Assembly: GCA_019918135.1 (NCBI GenBank)
Contig: WBZZ01006431.1
Location: 1-37,500, forward strand
Source of the DNA: Paulinella micropora
Taxonomy: Eukaryota > Cercozoa > Imbricatea > Euglyphida > Paulinellidae
DNA: 37,500 bases
Direction: 5' to 3'
Positions 10,099 through 21,100 of this stretch are shown one piece after another. The first letter of the stretch is position 1. Each line of letters starts with the position of its first letter. Position numbers and translations under genes: made by a program. The notes beneath the pieces are model-generated. The model saw nothing but the letters and a program-made list of their open reading frames with translations. It was not told where the DNA came from and did not search any database.

Positions 10099-13000
10099 AT
10101 GGCCAGCGACATTGGCAGTCTACTACTCTCAATGGATTACAAATACGCGAAGCACGGAGCTACCACTGTGGCCCTTATGGGACAAGGTAGAATCGCCGAA
10201 GACCTGGACAATCCCCGTGGGAATGCCTCTTCGACGGGCTCTGGCCCGATGTCCCAGGATGGGAGGATGAGGGCTCGCGTATATGACGGAATTCCTGAAC
10301 CACGTGGAGAGGCTATCTTAGCTGCGCCTCATCCTTCCTCCCCAAACCTGGCACACGGGTCGGCGCTTCAACATAAGGCGAGCGGCGCTATATGGCAGAT
10401 GGCACCGCCGCCTCGACGGTACCGGCGGGTAGATCGGTACGACAAGGACGGGCGTAATCTGATTGTCTGGGGGCTCTCAGAACGCGCCAATCTACAGGAG
10501 ATCGCCTCCAAAATGAGCGGTCTTGGTCTGGTGGTCCCGGTAATGGAGTGGCAAGGCCAGCGAATGTCTCATCACCTGGAGCTGGTCTACGAGGACGATG
10601 ACAGCAGGCAGACGGCGCTGCAGCAACTCAAACATCTCAAATTCTTCGGCAGAGGGGTCAATGTGGCCCTTGGGCGCAGGTTCAGGGACAGGGAACGTGT
10701 CCGAAGGCTTATTTGCATCCATCTGCGTGGGGAAGCGGCGGTCCGGAAGGAGGAAGCTGCGACGGGATATCGCGTCTTGCCTCTGCATGAAGAATGTGTC
10801 GATGATGTGCAGGTGGTGTCTTCGGAATTGGCTGCCGATGCAATTAAGTGTGTGTCTGAGTGTGCTGATGTGCATGTGGTGCCCCTGCATTCGGCGGCCA
10901 GTGCAGTGGGGGACCAACCTGCGCAAGCACCTGCAGAGGGGGGCAGCACGAGGGCGGAAGCCAAGCGCGGCCGTCGGGTCCGGAAACGAGCCAAGAAGCA
11001 CCGCTCCAAGCAGTTCGATACCGGCTTCAAGCTACTCGTCGCGAGTCACAACTGGCAGGGTAAAACGGGATACGACAACGTAGGCACGGCGGAATGGGCA
11101 TCATTCTACAAGCACGAGGGCTGGCTAGTCATCGGGGCTCAGGAGCACCGCATGGGCAAGAAGCAACTTTCCAAATGCAGCCTGGATGGATTCCGGATTT
11201 TTGGAAAACCTGCGGAGGTCAGCGAGAAAAATCGCTGCAAGGGTGGGGTTCTATTCGCGGTGGCTAACTTCCTTGGTCCGTATTGCAACCTGGTGTCAGC
11301 CCCCGTCGACCACCGGCAGCAAGTGTGGCTGCGTATCGCCTCGGGTGTTACCGGCGCTCAGGATATCTATGTGGGCAACGGCTACTTTCCCCAGGAAACG
11401 CAGGAAGAAGAGTCGTCAGAGGCGTATGCGGCCTGGCAGGCAGCTATAGCTTTTTTTTGGAGCCAAAGGTCTTGTGGTCACGGTGGCGGATGCCAACGCA
11501 AAGCTCGGGCCGGCATGCAGCCGAAAAGAGGAGGGCATCGTCGGTCAGCACGGGGAGGTCGATGATAAGGGAGCACCGGTACGTTCGGAGAACGGCAAGA
11601 GACTCGCGGCTGTCCTCGTCGCTTCGGGCCTGCGAAATCTGAGCGGCTTCTCGTGCCCAGTGGAAGGGTCCTACTGGTGGTCCCGGCGTGAGCAGCGCGG
11701 CATGGGCACAGGCAAGCACCTCCTCGATTACATCTGCGCGTCGCCTGGCTTGGCATCTGGAGCAAAGTTCGGAGTATGCGAAGATGATCTTGATACGGAC
11801 CACAAGGCAGTATGGGCCGAACTGACGTGGAGCGGCCAGCGCCGGCCGAAGCGGGCTGCGAAACCTTACAGGTCCTTTCGTGTTGATAAGCTTATTGGTG
11901 CTGGTGTCTCGGGTAATGATCACGCTGCGAAGCAAGCGCTGGATTATCTACGCGACAAGTTCGATGACGTATTCCAGCATTGCCTACAGAAGCTTGGAGT
12001 GCATCAGCTGCCTGAGCTTGACCTATCGGGTGGTGCCGACAGCCAACGGGTGGTAGATGACGTCACCGAGCGAGTGGCGCAGTCCTTCCGAATGGCGGTG
12101 CACCGGGTCCTTGGCTCCAGATGTATACGACCCCGTTTCACCAACAATTGGTTCGACGGGGAGCTAAAGGAGCTCATTCAGCAGCGCCGGGAGGCCTACG
12201 CAGCATACAGGAGGGATGAATCGAATGCGGAAGCCCGTCTGAATTGGCTACGGCTCCGCAAGCAAATTCGGAAGGCAACTCGGGCCAAGAAGTCCGCCTC
12301 CTTCAAGCAAGTGCAGGAAGAAGCGGTCAAATGTCAACGCGAGCAATCCTCAAAGCGCTTTTGGCTACTCGCGAAGCGGCTTGGCGGGGCACGCAGAACG
12401 AAGGTCTCCGCGCCGGTGCAAAGGGAGGATGGCTCACTGGCGTGTACGCTGCCGGAAAAGGTCGCTCGGTGGGAGGAATTTCGGAAAAATTCGGTGAAGC
12501 CACGGGAAAATCCGGCAAGTGCGGCTGTTGTGGTGGAGTGCTGTGCAGAAGCAGGCTCGCTGGAGTGGGAGGAAGCCGAAGCTAAGCGGCAGTTCCACTG
12601 GAACGATCGCTTCAGAGATGAGGTGGCCCGGGCTATGAAGGAGCACGAAGTAGGTGAAGACACTTGCGAAGAGCTGGACAAGCCGTTCACGCAAGAGGAG
12701 GTCCTTGCAAGGCAACGTGCCCTGAATAACCACAAAGCTTGTGGCGAGGACAAAGTGAAGAACGAGATGCTCAAGTATGGCGGCGCCTACATCAATGGCT
12801 ACTTAACGCAGTACTTCAACTGGATTCGAGAAGCCGAGAGGACTCCAAAAGCTTGGGGCAAGGGAATCATCGTCAATATCCCCAAGGGTGGGGATCCTAC
12901 GGATCCTGACAACTGGAGGGATATCTCGATTATTAGTTGCCTTGGTAAGCTGTATCTGTCCTTATTAGCTACTCGTCTAACGCTCTGCGTGGATGGCCCG

Positions 13001-15214
13001 GATAAGCTACGTCCAGAGCAGGGAGGCTTCCGCCCGGGGCGTCGCACTACGGATCAGGTCTTTACCCTTTGGCAGAGGTTGAAGGGGCGTCAGCAGCAGA
13101 AGCGGGAGTCGTATGTCCTGTTCGTCGATCTACGCAAGGCTTTCCCGTCTGTTTGGAGAGATGGTCTATTTGAGAGGCTCTGGAAGCTGGGTGTAAGGGG
13201 CAAGTTCTGGCGCACGCTACGCAGGTGCTACGAGCAGACTTCGTCGCAAGTGCTAGTTGATGGAGCACTCACCCCCGAAGTACTGGAGGGTGTAGGCGTC
13301 CAACAGGGGTCCCCTCTCTCTCCCACACTCTTCAACGTCTTTATGGATGAGCTGTGTGATCGGCTGGCGAGTGCCCTCAAGATCACGGATGTGAAGCGGC
13401 TGAACGACATCAAGGCACTTCTATACGCGGACGACGTGGCCCTCATCGCTCACAGTCGCACCGAGCTCCAGAAGATGGTCAATGTTGTGGCCAAGTTCGC
13501 GGAAGATTACCGGCTGGAAGTCAACTTGAAGCCCGGCAAGACGGAAATCATGCCCATTTACACGTCGAGCAAGGCGAAACGACCAAGTATCAGGGAGCGA
13601 GGTGAGCCCGTGGTGTGGTTTCGCGGCCAGAAGCTTTGTGTCACCTGTCAGTACAAGTACCTGGGAGTGGTTATCGCCGACGACCTGAAGTGGAAGGAGC
13701 AGGCCCTGCGGGCTACGCGTGTCACTGAAGTCGCCACCGCAGGTTGGTACTCTTTGTGGTGTGCAGGTGAGATACAAGCTAGGTATCGTCTCATGTGCTG
13801 GAATCAACTTGTGGGGGCCAAGCTGAAGTACGCCTTCGATGTCTGGCGTGCCCCCGTATCGCAGCTCACCAAGCTGGAGGCAGCAATGCTGCGCCCCATG
13901 AGGATGATTCTCGGCATCAGCCCTAAGACAAGCAAGTGGATTACACTCTTTCTGGCGCGCTCTTTGAGTGCGGAGCGTTTGCGGCGGGCGGCGCAACTGA
14001 AGTTCTATGGACGGCTGCGTGTTCTACCGGAGAAGCGATTTCCTGTCATCGCATCTCAAGTCAAATCCGACTGGACTGCGGAGGCCGAAGGCGCTATCAG
14101 GGACTCAATGGATCTACAACAAGGGCTTCAGGAGCTCCTAAATAGCTCAGAGAAGGACCTCGAGGGTTGGTTTTTGACTGTGGACAAGTGGGCCCTTCAG
14201 CAGGACGTCAAGATGGTGCAGCAACTGATGTGGGACAAGCGAGAGGCAGGCAGCGATCTTACTGATGGCCTGCGAGTCATCCTAAGACAAGTCTTTGGAA
14301 CTAAGGAGTTCCCAAGATGGGTAGCCCTTGATGATGCGCATTATAATCTGCTTCGGAGAAGGTTGCTCAGCTGCAACAACCGCCTTCGGTTGTACCGCAG
14401 CAAGTTGGTCAGTGGCATGTCCCCTCGCTGCTTCTGTTGTCATGATGATGTCAATGAGTCCCTTGCGCACTTCTTATGGGATTGCCCCATGCATGAGGGG
14501 AGACGTAAGCAGCTGTTGCTGAGTATGCAGAGGCTCGGTGGCATGGCTGTGGGGGGTGCTGAGGGGGATGGAGGGAGTGAGGAGGGTGGTGAGGTCGTAG
14601 GCGGTGAGGTTGTGGTGGAGGATGTGTTGCTTGGGCGGGAGCGGGAGGGCTCTGTGCGGCAGGGTTGGGATGATATGTCGCCTGTGGATCAATCACGATT
14701 GTTTTGTAAGCTTTTTCAGGGGAAGTCGCGCTTCCGCAGTAACTTTAGGCTTGCTGCGTTGTTAGGGGTTACAGCGTTGCGTCCCCCTCCAAAGTTGGAT
14801 GTGTTGTTTGGATCATATGTGTCTGAGTGTTGGTCTGCTAGGGAGGGTAAAAGGGAGGAGCTTGGGGTGGAGGATGGGGGCGAGGAGGTGATTGACCTCA
14901 CTGAGGTTCCATCAGCTTCTGTCCCACCCTCTCCCCCAAGTGACGTTGATGTTGCGCGGCGCGGCCGTCCGCGCAGTGTGGACGTCCTGGCTAGAGAGAG
15001 GGGTTCGGGAGTGCAGCGTAGTGTCTCCGAGTTCTTCTCTTCAGCTAACACCCTCGCATCTAGCTCTTCATGCACTTCACAGCCCCCATCTGCCCCTGCT
15101 GTTGCTGTTGCTGTTGCTGCTATGTCTGTTTGGTGTTCTGACAATGCGTTGGGATCGGCTGACCCCGGTGACCCAATGGAGGCACATGTCCAGGATCTGG
15201 ATCTGATGCTATAG
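10099..15214 (+). pseudogene. LINE-A polyprotein: RRM-like domain, APE endonuclease, reverse transcriptase; one frameshift
   Basis: The coding region starts near ATG 10099 (10132 is an alternative). An RRM/gag-like domain (NLIVWGLSE near 10456) comes first. The endonuclease has VASHNWQGK (about 11038-11064), IGAQEH, then VTVADANAKLG, LLDYICAS and DTDHKAVW (about 11790-11815), the usual order of APE-type nicking domains. The reverse transcriptase follows, with VNIPKGGDP, GGFRPGRRTTDQ, FVDLRKAF, QQGSPLSPTLFN and YADD (13424-13435). A CxxC...H...C knuckle lies at 14429-14485. The tail carries VIDLT (14888-14902), RRGRPR (14957-14974) and QRSVSEFF (15014-15037). An eight-T run at 11451-11458 shifts the frame inside the endonuclease, where LINE-B is continuous, so this copy lacks an intact endonuclease unless slippage occurs. 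Confidence 0.88.
14888..15037 (+). other. LINE-A C-terminal SIM / AT-hook / PIP module
   Basis: Within 50 codons lie an acid-flanked VIDLT (the form of a SUMO-interaction motif), RRGRPR (an AT-hook-like core) and QRSVSEFF (fits the PCNA-binding PIP pattern Q-x-x-aliphatic-x-x-aromatic-aromatic). The same three, in the same order, occur at the end of LINE-B. The motif matches are seen; binding is inferred. Confidence 0.6.
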
Positions 15215-15226
15215 TCTGAGGAAGCC
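15177..15226 (+). promoter_or_regulatory. LINE-A 3' recognition-like sequence
   Basis: AATGGAGGCACATGTCCAGGATC, followed by GAGGAAGCC and (TAT)n, matches the 3' ends of LINE-B, the SINEs and the 415-bp element in position and core. In stringent LINEs such a segment is what the reverse transcriptase recognises. Confidence 0.6.

Positions 15227-15266
<40 letters not shown>
15227..15266 (+). repeat. (TAT)n tail of LINE-A
   Basis: Forty bases of ATT triplets run into a 5'-truncated SINE that begins at GGAACTGCC. Confidence 0.9.
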
Positions 15267-15383
15267 GGAACTGCCCTTGCGGGGGTGTCATTAGAGCCTA
15301 TCGTCAATTCTTCGTACTCCCCTCACGGGTGAGACGATGGAGGCGCATGTGCAGAAATGCATCAGCCATTGACAGAGAAGCAC
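15267..15383 (+). mobile_element. 5'-truncated SINE, copy 5
   Basis: Only the last 117 bases of the SINE are present, starting at GGAACTGCCC and ending at GAGAAGCAC with a fresh ATT tail. The tRNA-like head is missing. Truncation of the 5' end is typical of incomplete reverse transcription. The TT before GGAAC in the parent matches the TT of the ATT tract, so microhomology may have set the junction. Confidence 0.8.
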
Positions 15384-15918
<535 letters not shown>

Positions 15919-15978
<60 letters not shown>

Positions 15979-15980
15979 TT
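15919..15980 (+). repeat. (TAT)n tail of the orphan element
   Basis: About 60 bases of ATT triplets follow AAATATC and lead into SINE copy 6. Confidence 0.85.
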
Positions 15981-16246
15981 GGACACCGTGATAGCCCAGT
16001 GGTCAAGTTCTACCATCTGGGCCCTGTCGCCAGTTCGATTCCCGTCGGTGCCACCAGTATGTTCATTGAACATACCGGTCTATTTCTGGACCAGTATTTT
16101 CATTGAACATACCGGCCCGTCTGGAAGTGTTGGAACTGCCCTTGCGGGGGTCATTAGAGCTTATCGTCAATTCTTCGTACTCCCCTCACGGGTGAGACGA
16201 TGGAGGCGCATGTGCAGAAATGCATCAGCCATTGACAGAGAAGCAC
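15981..16246 (+). mobile_element. tRNA-derived SINE, copy 6
   Basis: Near-full-length copy with the tRNA-like head, A and B boxes, encoded CCA, duplicated internal unit and LINE-like 3' end. It carries small differences from copies 1-4, such as GTATGTTCATTG in the first unit and loss of three bases near GGGGGTCATTAG. Its tail borders the LINE-B 5' region. Confidence 0.85.

Positions 16247-16310
<64 letters not shown>
16247..16310 (+). repeat. (TAT)n tail of SINE copy 6
   Basis: ATT triplets that end at GGGGGGCACC, the first bases of the LINE-B 5' region. Confidence 0.85.
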
Positions 16311-16924
16311 GGGGGGCACCAATACACGGTTGGGTGTCACCGCCACACGGCGGGGTTGGGGCCGTTGGCAGCTTGTTATGAGGGGTACATAATCAGTGCT
16401 CCACTGATTCATGAGACGGAAACTTTTTACTGAGAGAAGCTCTCTCACCACGCTCACGGCTCTTGGCTCGGGGTGGCCTCTGGTATCACTCGGGGTGCGG
16501 GGGGTGGGGGTTATCTGAGGGAGGGGGTTGGGCTCAGTGGGTCACTGGACAGGTTGGTTAACTAAACTACTGTCGGTATGAGTGGGAATGAAGGCGACAG
16601 GCTCCACACATTTCCACAAGCCTTGAAATCACTCAACTGCCACAGTAGCGACTGCCTGGACGCGGGGCTCCTGACTCACCCTCTCTCCCAGAACCCCTCG
16701 TGCTCACTTTGCGGATGCCATGGGGATGCTCTGGCGGAGGGTCGGGACGTGTTGGGTGCATGTGACCGGGCCTGTCACTTAGTGTTCTCGGTAGATGACT
16801 CTTTTGTAGCTTCTATCGGACGCAGGGTGGCTTGCCACGACACCTCAATGATGCATAGTACGTCACGTCTCTGGCCTGGTTACGGGGGCGGGTAACTGAG
16901 GCGGGTTCCTGAAGGCTGGTTACG

Positions 16925-17104
16925 GAAGCTATGTTATTGTTGTTGGGTTCCTGGCTGCTATGTTATTGTTGTTGGGTTCCTGGCTGCTATGTTGTTGTTG
17001 TTGGGTTCCTGGCTGCTATGTTATTGTTGTTGGGTTCCTGGCTGCTATGTTATTGTTGTTGGGTTCCTGGCTGCTATGTTATTGTTGTTGGGTTCCTGGC
17101 GGCG
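16925..17104 (+). repeat. 29-bp minisatellite, about six units
   Basis: The unit GCTGCTATGTTATTGTTGTT plus GGGTTCCTG repeats every 29 bases with almost no change except one GTTGTTG variant. It is present only in the first of the two LINE-B 5' blocks, so it expanded after their duplication. The repeated Leu/Cys frame is an artefact. Confidence 0.85.
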
Positions 17105-17416
17105 TACATGTTTATGCTTTTTTAAGGGTTGAGCTTTAAATAACCCCACTCGGGTCTTCTTTTATCGAGCTCACCACTCGGTGGATGGAGGCCTGGGGTA
17201 GACTTATACGATGTTTTTGATGCTAGGTTCCGTCTCCAGGGATTCGACTGGCATCGCTGCTTTGCATCACCGCACTGCCTCACCCACACATCCACGCTGG
17301 CACACTGTTTCTCCTCTTGCTCTTGTACCTATGTCGCACACAGCTATGAGCTCACGCCGATGAGTGGTTGTGACGAGGTGCACCCAGCTGGATTGCGGGC
17401 GAGCCACGGCGGCCTC

Positions 17417-17419
17417 GCT

Positions 17420-17518
<99 letters not shown>

Positions 17519-17537
17519 TTGCTTTGCTTTGCTTTGG
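17417..17537 (+). repeat. (TC)n, poly-T and (TTTGC)n run
   Basis: A (CT)n dinucleotide tract to about 17485 is followed by about 30 thymines, then TTTGC repeats. It lies between the two 5' blocks of LINE-B. Apparent Ser-Leu and poly-Phe frames here are not genes. Confidence 0.9.
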
Positions 17538-18192
17538 GCGAGGCCTAGCTTTCACATGGGCGGGCTGAGCCTATGAGGGGCGCACGATAAGCGTTCCATT
17601 GATTTATGAGACGGGTCCCAATTACTGAGAGTAACTCATGTGAGTTGCTCATCATACTCATGGCTCTTGGCTCGGGGTGGCCTCTGGAATCACAAGGGGT
17701 GGGCACTGGGGGAGGGGGTTGTGTTCAGAGGGTCACCGCGAAGGATGGTCAACCAAACTACTGTCGGTCGGAGTTTGTACGAAGGCGAGAGGCCCTACAC
17801 CTTACCACAAGCCTTGAAACGACTAAATGACCAAAGTAACGACGGACCGGAGCGGGGCTCCTGGCTCACCCTCTCTCTCAGCACTCTTCGTGCTCATCCT
17901 GCGGATGCCATGGGGTTGCTCTGGCGGAGGGTTATGGGGTGGTGGGTACACGTGCACGGGCCTGTCACTCTGTGCTCTCGGTAGATGACTCACTTGCAGC
18001 GTTTATCGGACGCAGGGTGGTTTGCCACGACACCTACCTCGATGATGCACAGCGGGTCTGCCTCGTGCCTGGTTACGGATGCAGGTGAGTGTTTGTGTGT
18101 ATTCCTATACATACGTACACGTATGCTTTTTAAGGGTTGAGCTTTACATAACCCCACCTGGGTCCTCATTTATCGAGTTTACAACTCGATCA

Positions 18193-21100
18193 ATGCGGCA
18201 CCGGGGTCCCATACCACTTATGTCAGGTTCTTATGCGAAGAGCGCGGCCGCTAGTGCTGGCCCTATGGGTCAAGGCGGTAATCCTTCAGGTTTAGACGTT
18301 CCCCGTGGGAGTGCGCCTGCGGGTGGCGATGGCTACTCGGCCGGGGTGGGGTGGTCGAGTGCTCGCGTACCTGACGGGCAACCTGAATCACGTAGAGCCA
18401 GCAATCCTGCTGCATCTCGATCACCCTCGCCAACATCGGAAGAGAAGTCACGTCCGGAAAGGTCTGGTCACGGCGTGTGGCAAGCGGTACCGCCACCGAG
18501 GAGGTGGCGGAGGAAGGTACGAAATGAGCTGGATAAGAGATGTTGCATAGTATGGGGGCTATCGCATGTCTCTCAGACAGTGGTCATGGCGCGAGAGCTC
18601 CGAATTCTCGGTCTCGGGGAAGTCGAGGTGGAATTCGCGGGCAGAGGTAGTGGGCGACATTTGCGGATTAAATGTGCGTCTTGTGAGGAGGCGGAGAAGA
18701 TGGTGCGGCTGCTGCGGGAGCGTAAGTTCTTCACGGGAAAGGTTCACGGGAAAGGTTCACGTTGCGACGGGTAGGACTTTCCGGGAAAGAGAGAAGCAGC
18801 GGGCTGCACGGGGGGTGCCCAGTATGTAGAGATGCAGAGGGAGCATCGCAAGCAGGGATTTGGCTACTGGGTGCTCGACGTGGAAGTCGACGAGCCCCAG
18901 GGCGAAGCCTCAAGCGGTGAATCTCCCTTGGCGGAGTGGGGCGGGATGCGGGAGCTGGAGGAGCTGGGGCGGAGGGTGCAGGATGGGCCGTGGAGGGTGG
19001 CGGAGGGCTCCAGGCGGGCTCAACCGAAGCGCAGGCATCGGCATCAGCTTCGTTCTTCCCAATTTGTGAAAGGCTTCCCACTGAGGGTGGCCTCACATAA
19101 TTGGCAAGGCAAAGTGGGTGCGGATAGCCCAGGCTTTGGGGAATGGCCGGAGCACTACAAGGAGCGAGGCTGGGTGATCGTCGGAGTCCAGGAGCACAAC
19201 CTATCGTCGCAGAAGGTGGAGAAGCTCCAAGTCGACGGCTTCGCAGTCCTCGGCAAAGCGGCTGCAACTGGTGCGGGCTCGCGTCTCTTGGGGGGAGTCT
19301 TGACGTTGGTGGCCAACTATCTGGCACCGTGCGCTACCATTGTACAGGCGCCTGTTCCACACCCACAGCAATTGTGGGTGAGGCTGTCGTCTGGGAGCGC
19401 GACGGCGTCGGATGTGTTCGTCGGCAACGGCTACTTCCCCCAAGAAAATCAACGAGAGGAATCTATTGCAGCCTATGAGGCGTGGCAGGCGGCCGTCTCC
19501 TACTTCGCCACCAAAGGTCATGTGGTTACGGTTGGTGATGCTAATGCTAAGCTGGGGCCCGCCAGAATAGCGCGGGAGGAGGGAGTGGTGGGCCTCTTTG
19601 GCGAGATAGATGGGAGGGGTAGAGGGGTTAGGAGTGAGAATGGTGAGTTGCTGGCTGCGATGCTTGTTGCCACGGGGTTGCGCAATCTCAGTGGGTTTTC
19701 GCAACCACGGGGGGACAAATATTGGTGGTCTAGGCAGGAAAATGTAGGTGGACGAAGGCATCTACTGGATTACATCTGCGTCTCTTCCGAGCTGGCGGAG
19801 GAGGCAAGCTTCGGCGTCGACGAGGTAGACCTTGATACCGACCACAAAGCTGTGTGGGCGGAACTGGTCTGGGGGGGACAGCCACCCCCCAAAAAGCAGG
19901 TAAAGAGGTACAAAGCATTCAAGGCAGAGCGCTTGATAGGCAGGGTAGTTGAGGGTAAGGAGAGTGAGCTGTCTAAGCTTAGGTTGAAGTACGACGAGAC
20001 CTTTGCAGCTGGTATATCGGGGCTGTTGCCAGATGGCCTCCCAGATCTATCAGCAGTGGAGGACCCGGATGAGCTTCAGCAGGAGGTAGATAGGGTCGCT
20101 AGCTTAGTGGTCCGAGCTTTCACGGGCGCAGCCGTGAAGGTCTTGGGAGTTCGGGTGATTAGGCCAGGGTTTACTAATGCATGGTTTGATGAGAGTCTTA
20201 GGGAAGCGATTGCGCGACGGAGAGAGGCATACGGCCTCTGGCGAAGGAATGAGGCCAACCGAGAGGCCTGGCAAAGATATAAAGAAGCGAGGAAGGCGGT
20301 CAGAAGGTTATGCAAGGAGAAGAAGGAGCAAGCGTGGAAGCGGGTCCAGAATGACACCGCTGCCAACTTCAGGAGCGCTACCATGGCCACATACTGGAAG
20401 CTGTCAAAGCGTTTGGGCGGGGTTCGGCGGTCCAAAGCTTCTGCTCCTGTTCGGAAGCCCGATGGCACTCTGGCATGCACACTCCGGGAAAAACTACAAG
20501 AATGGGAAGAATACCGCCGACGTATGGTGGTCCCCAAAGAAAACCAGTTTTTGGAGGATGCATGTGTAGAGGAAGTCGGTTCTGATGAGGAAGCAGCGCG
20601 GATTGAGCCCGAGCGGAAGGCCCGCGAAACCTTCCAGTATAACGACAACCTGCGCGACCAATTCGAGACCATGGCGCAAGCCGAGGAGATCCGGACTGAG
20701 ACGGGCCCGCTGGACTATGATTACACCGAGAAGGAAGTGGAGCTCTGCCAGGAAAATCTCCAGAATCACAAAGCGTGCTCACCGGATAAGATCAAGAACG
20801 AGATGCTCAAGTACGGAGGCACGCGGATTGTGAGCTTTCTGGTGCGCTTCTTCAACTGGTTGAAATCGTGCGAATACACCCCCAGCGACTGGGGCAAAGC
20901 GATTATCGTCAACATCCCAAAAGGAGGCGACCCAACCGATCCGGAAAATTGGAGAGACATCGCGATTCTGAGCTGTCTGGGTAAGATGTATCTGTCCCTT
21001 ATGGCGGCGAGGCTTACGGCTTTCATCGATCAGCCGGGCAGGCTTCGCCCAGAGCAGGGTGGGTTCCGGCCAAAACGCAGTACGGGGGACCATATTTTTG

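Larger units (their letters stand above)
9108..15226 (+). mobile_element. LINE-A, APE-type non-LTR retrotransposon, nearly full length
   Basis: The element runs from the end of one ATT tract to the start of another. It has a 5' untranslated region of about 1 kb with a foldback, a single long coding region (RNA-binding-like domain, apurinic-type endonuclease, reverse transcriptase, zinc-knuckle-like motif, acidic and motif-rich tail), and a short 3' sequence with CAATGGAGGCACATGTCCAG before (TAT)n. Only one frame disruption, at a T8 run, was found over about 5 kb, so it looks young. It is diverged from LINE-B but collinear with it. I could not assign it to a named clade by eye. Confidence 0.85.
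16381..18192 (+). repeat. Tandem duplicated 5' UTR blocks of LINE-B
   Basis: The segment at about 16381-16895 is repeated in diverged form at about 17576-18085. Shared stretches include GGCTCTTGGCTCGGGGTGGC, CTCGGTAGATGACTC and TATCGGACGCAGGGTGG. A second shared part, AAGGGTTGAGCTTTAAATAACCCCA, occurs near 17127 and again near 18133, just before the coding start. This looks like monomer-type promoter repeats of some LINEs. Short ORFs here are conserved only as DNA, and I do not call genes. Confidence 0.65.

Noticed and set aside
10492..13996. Several 100-190 codon ORFs antisense or out of frame in LINE-A
   Set aside because: GC-rich coding sequence leaves antisense and alternative frames open. 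They lack domains and are not preserved in LINE-B.
16925..17104. CRISPR-like array
   Set aside because: The 29-bp units are directly adjacent with no spacers. It is a minisatellite.
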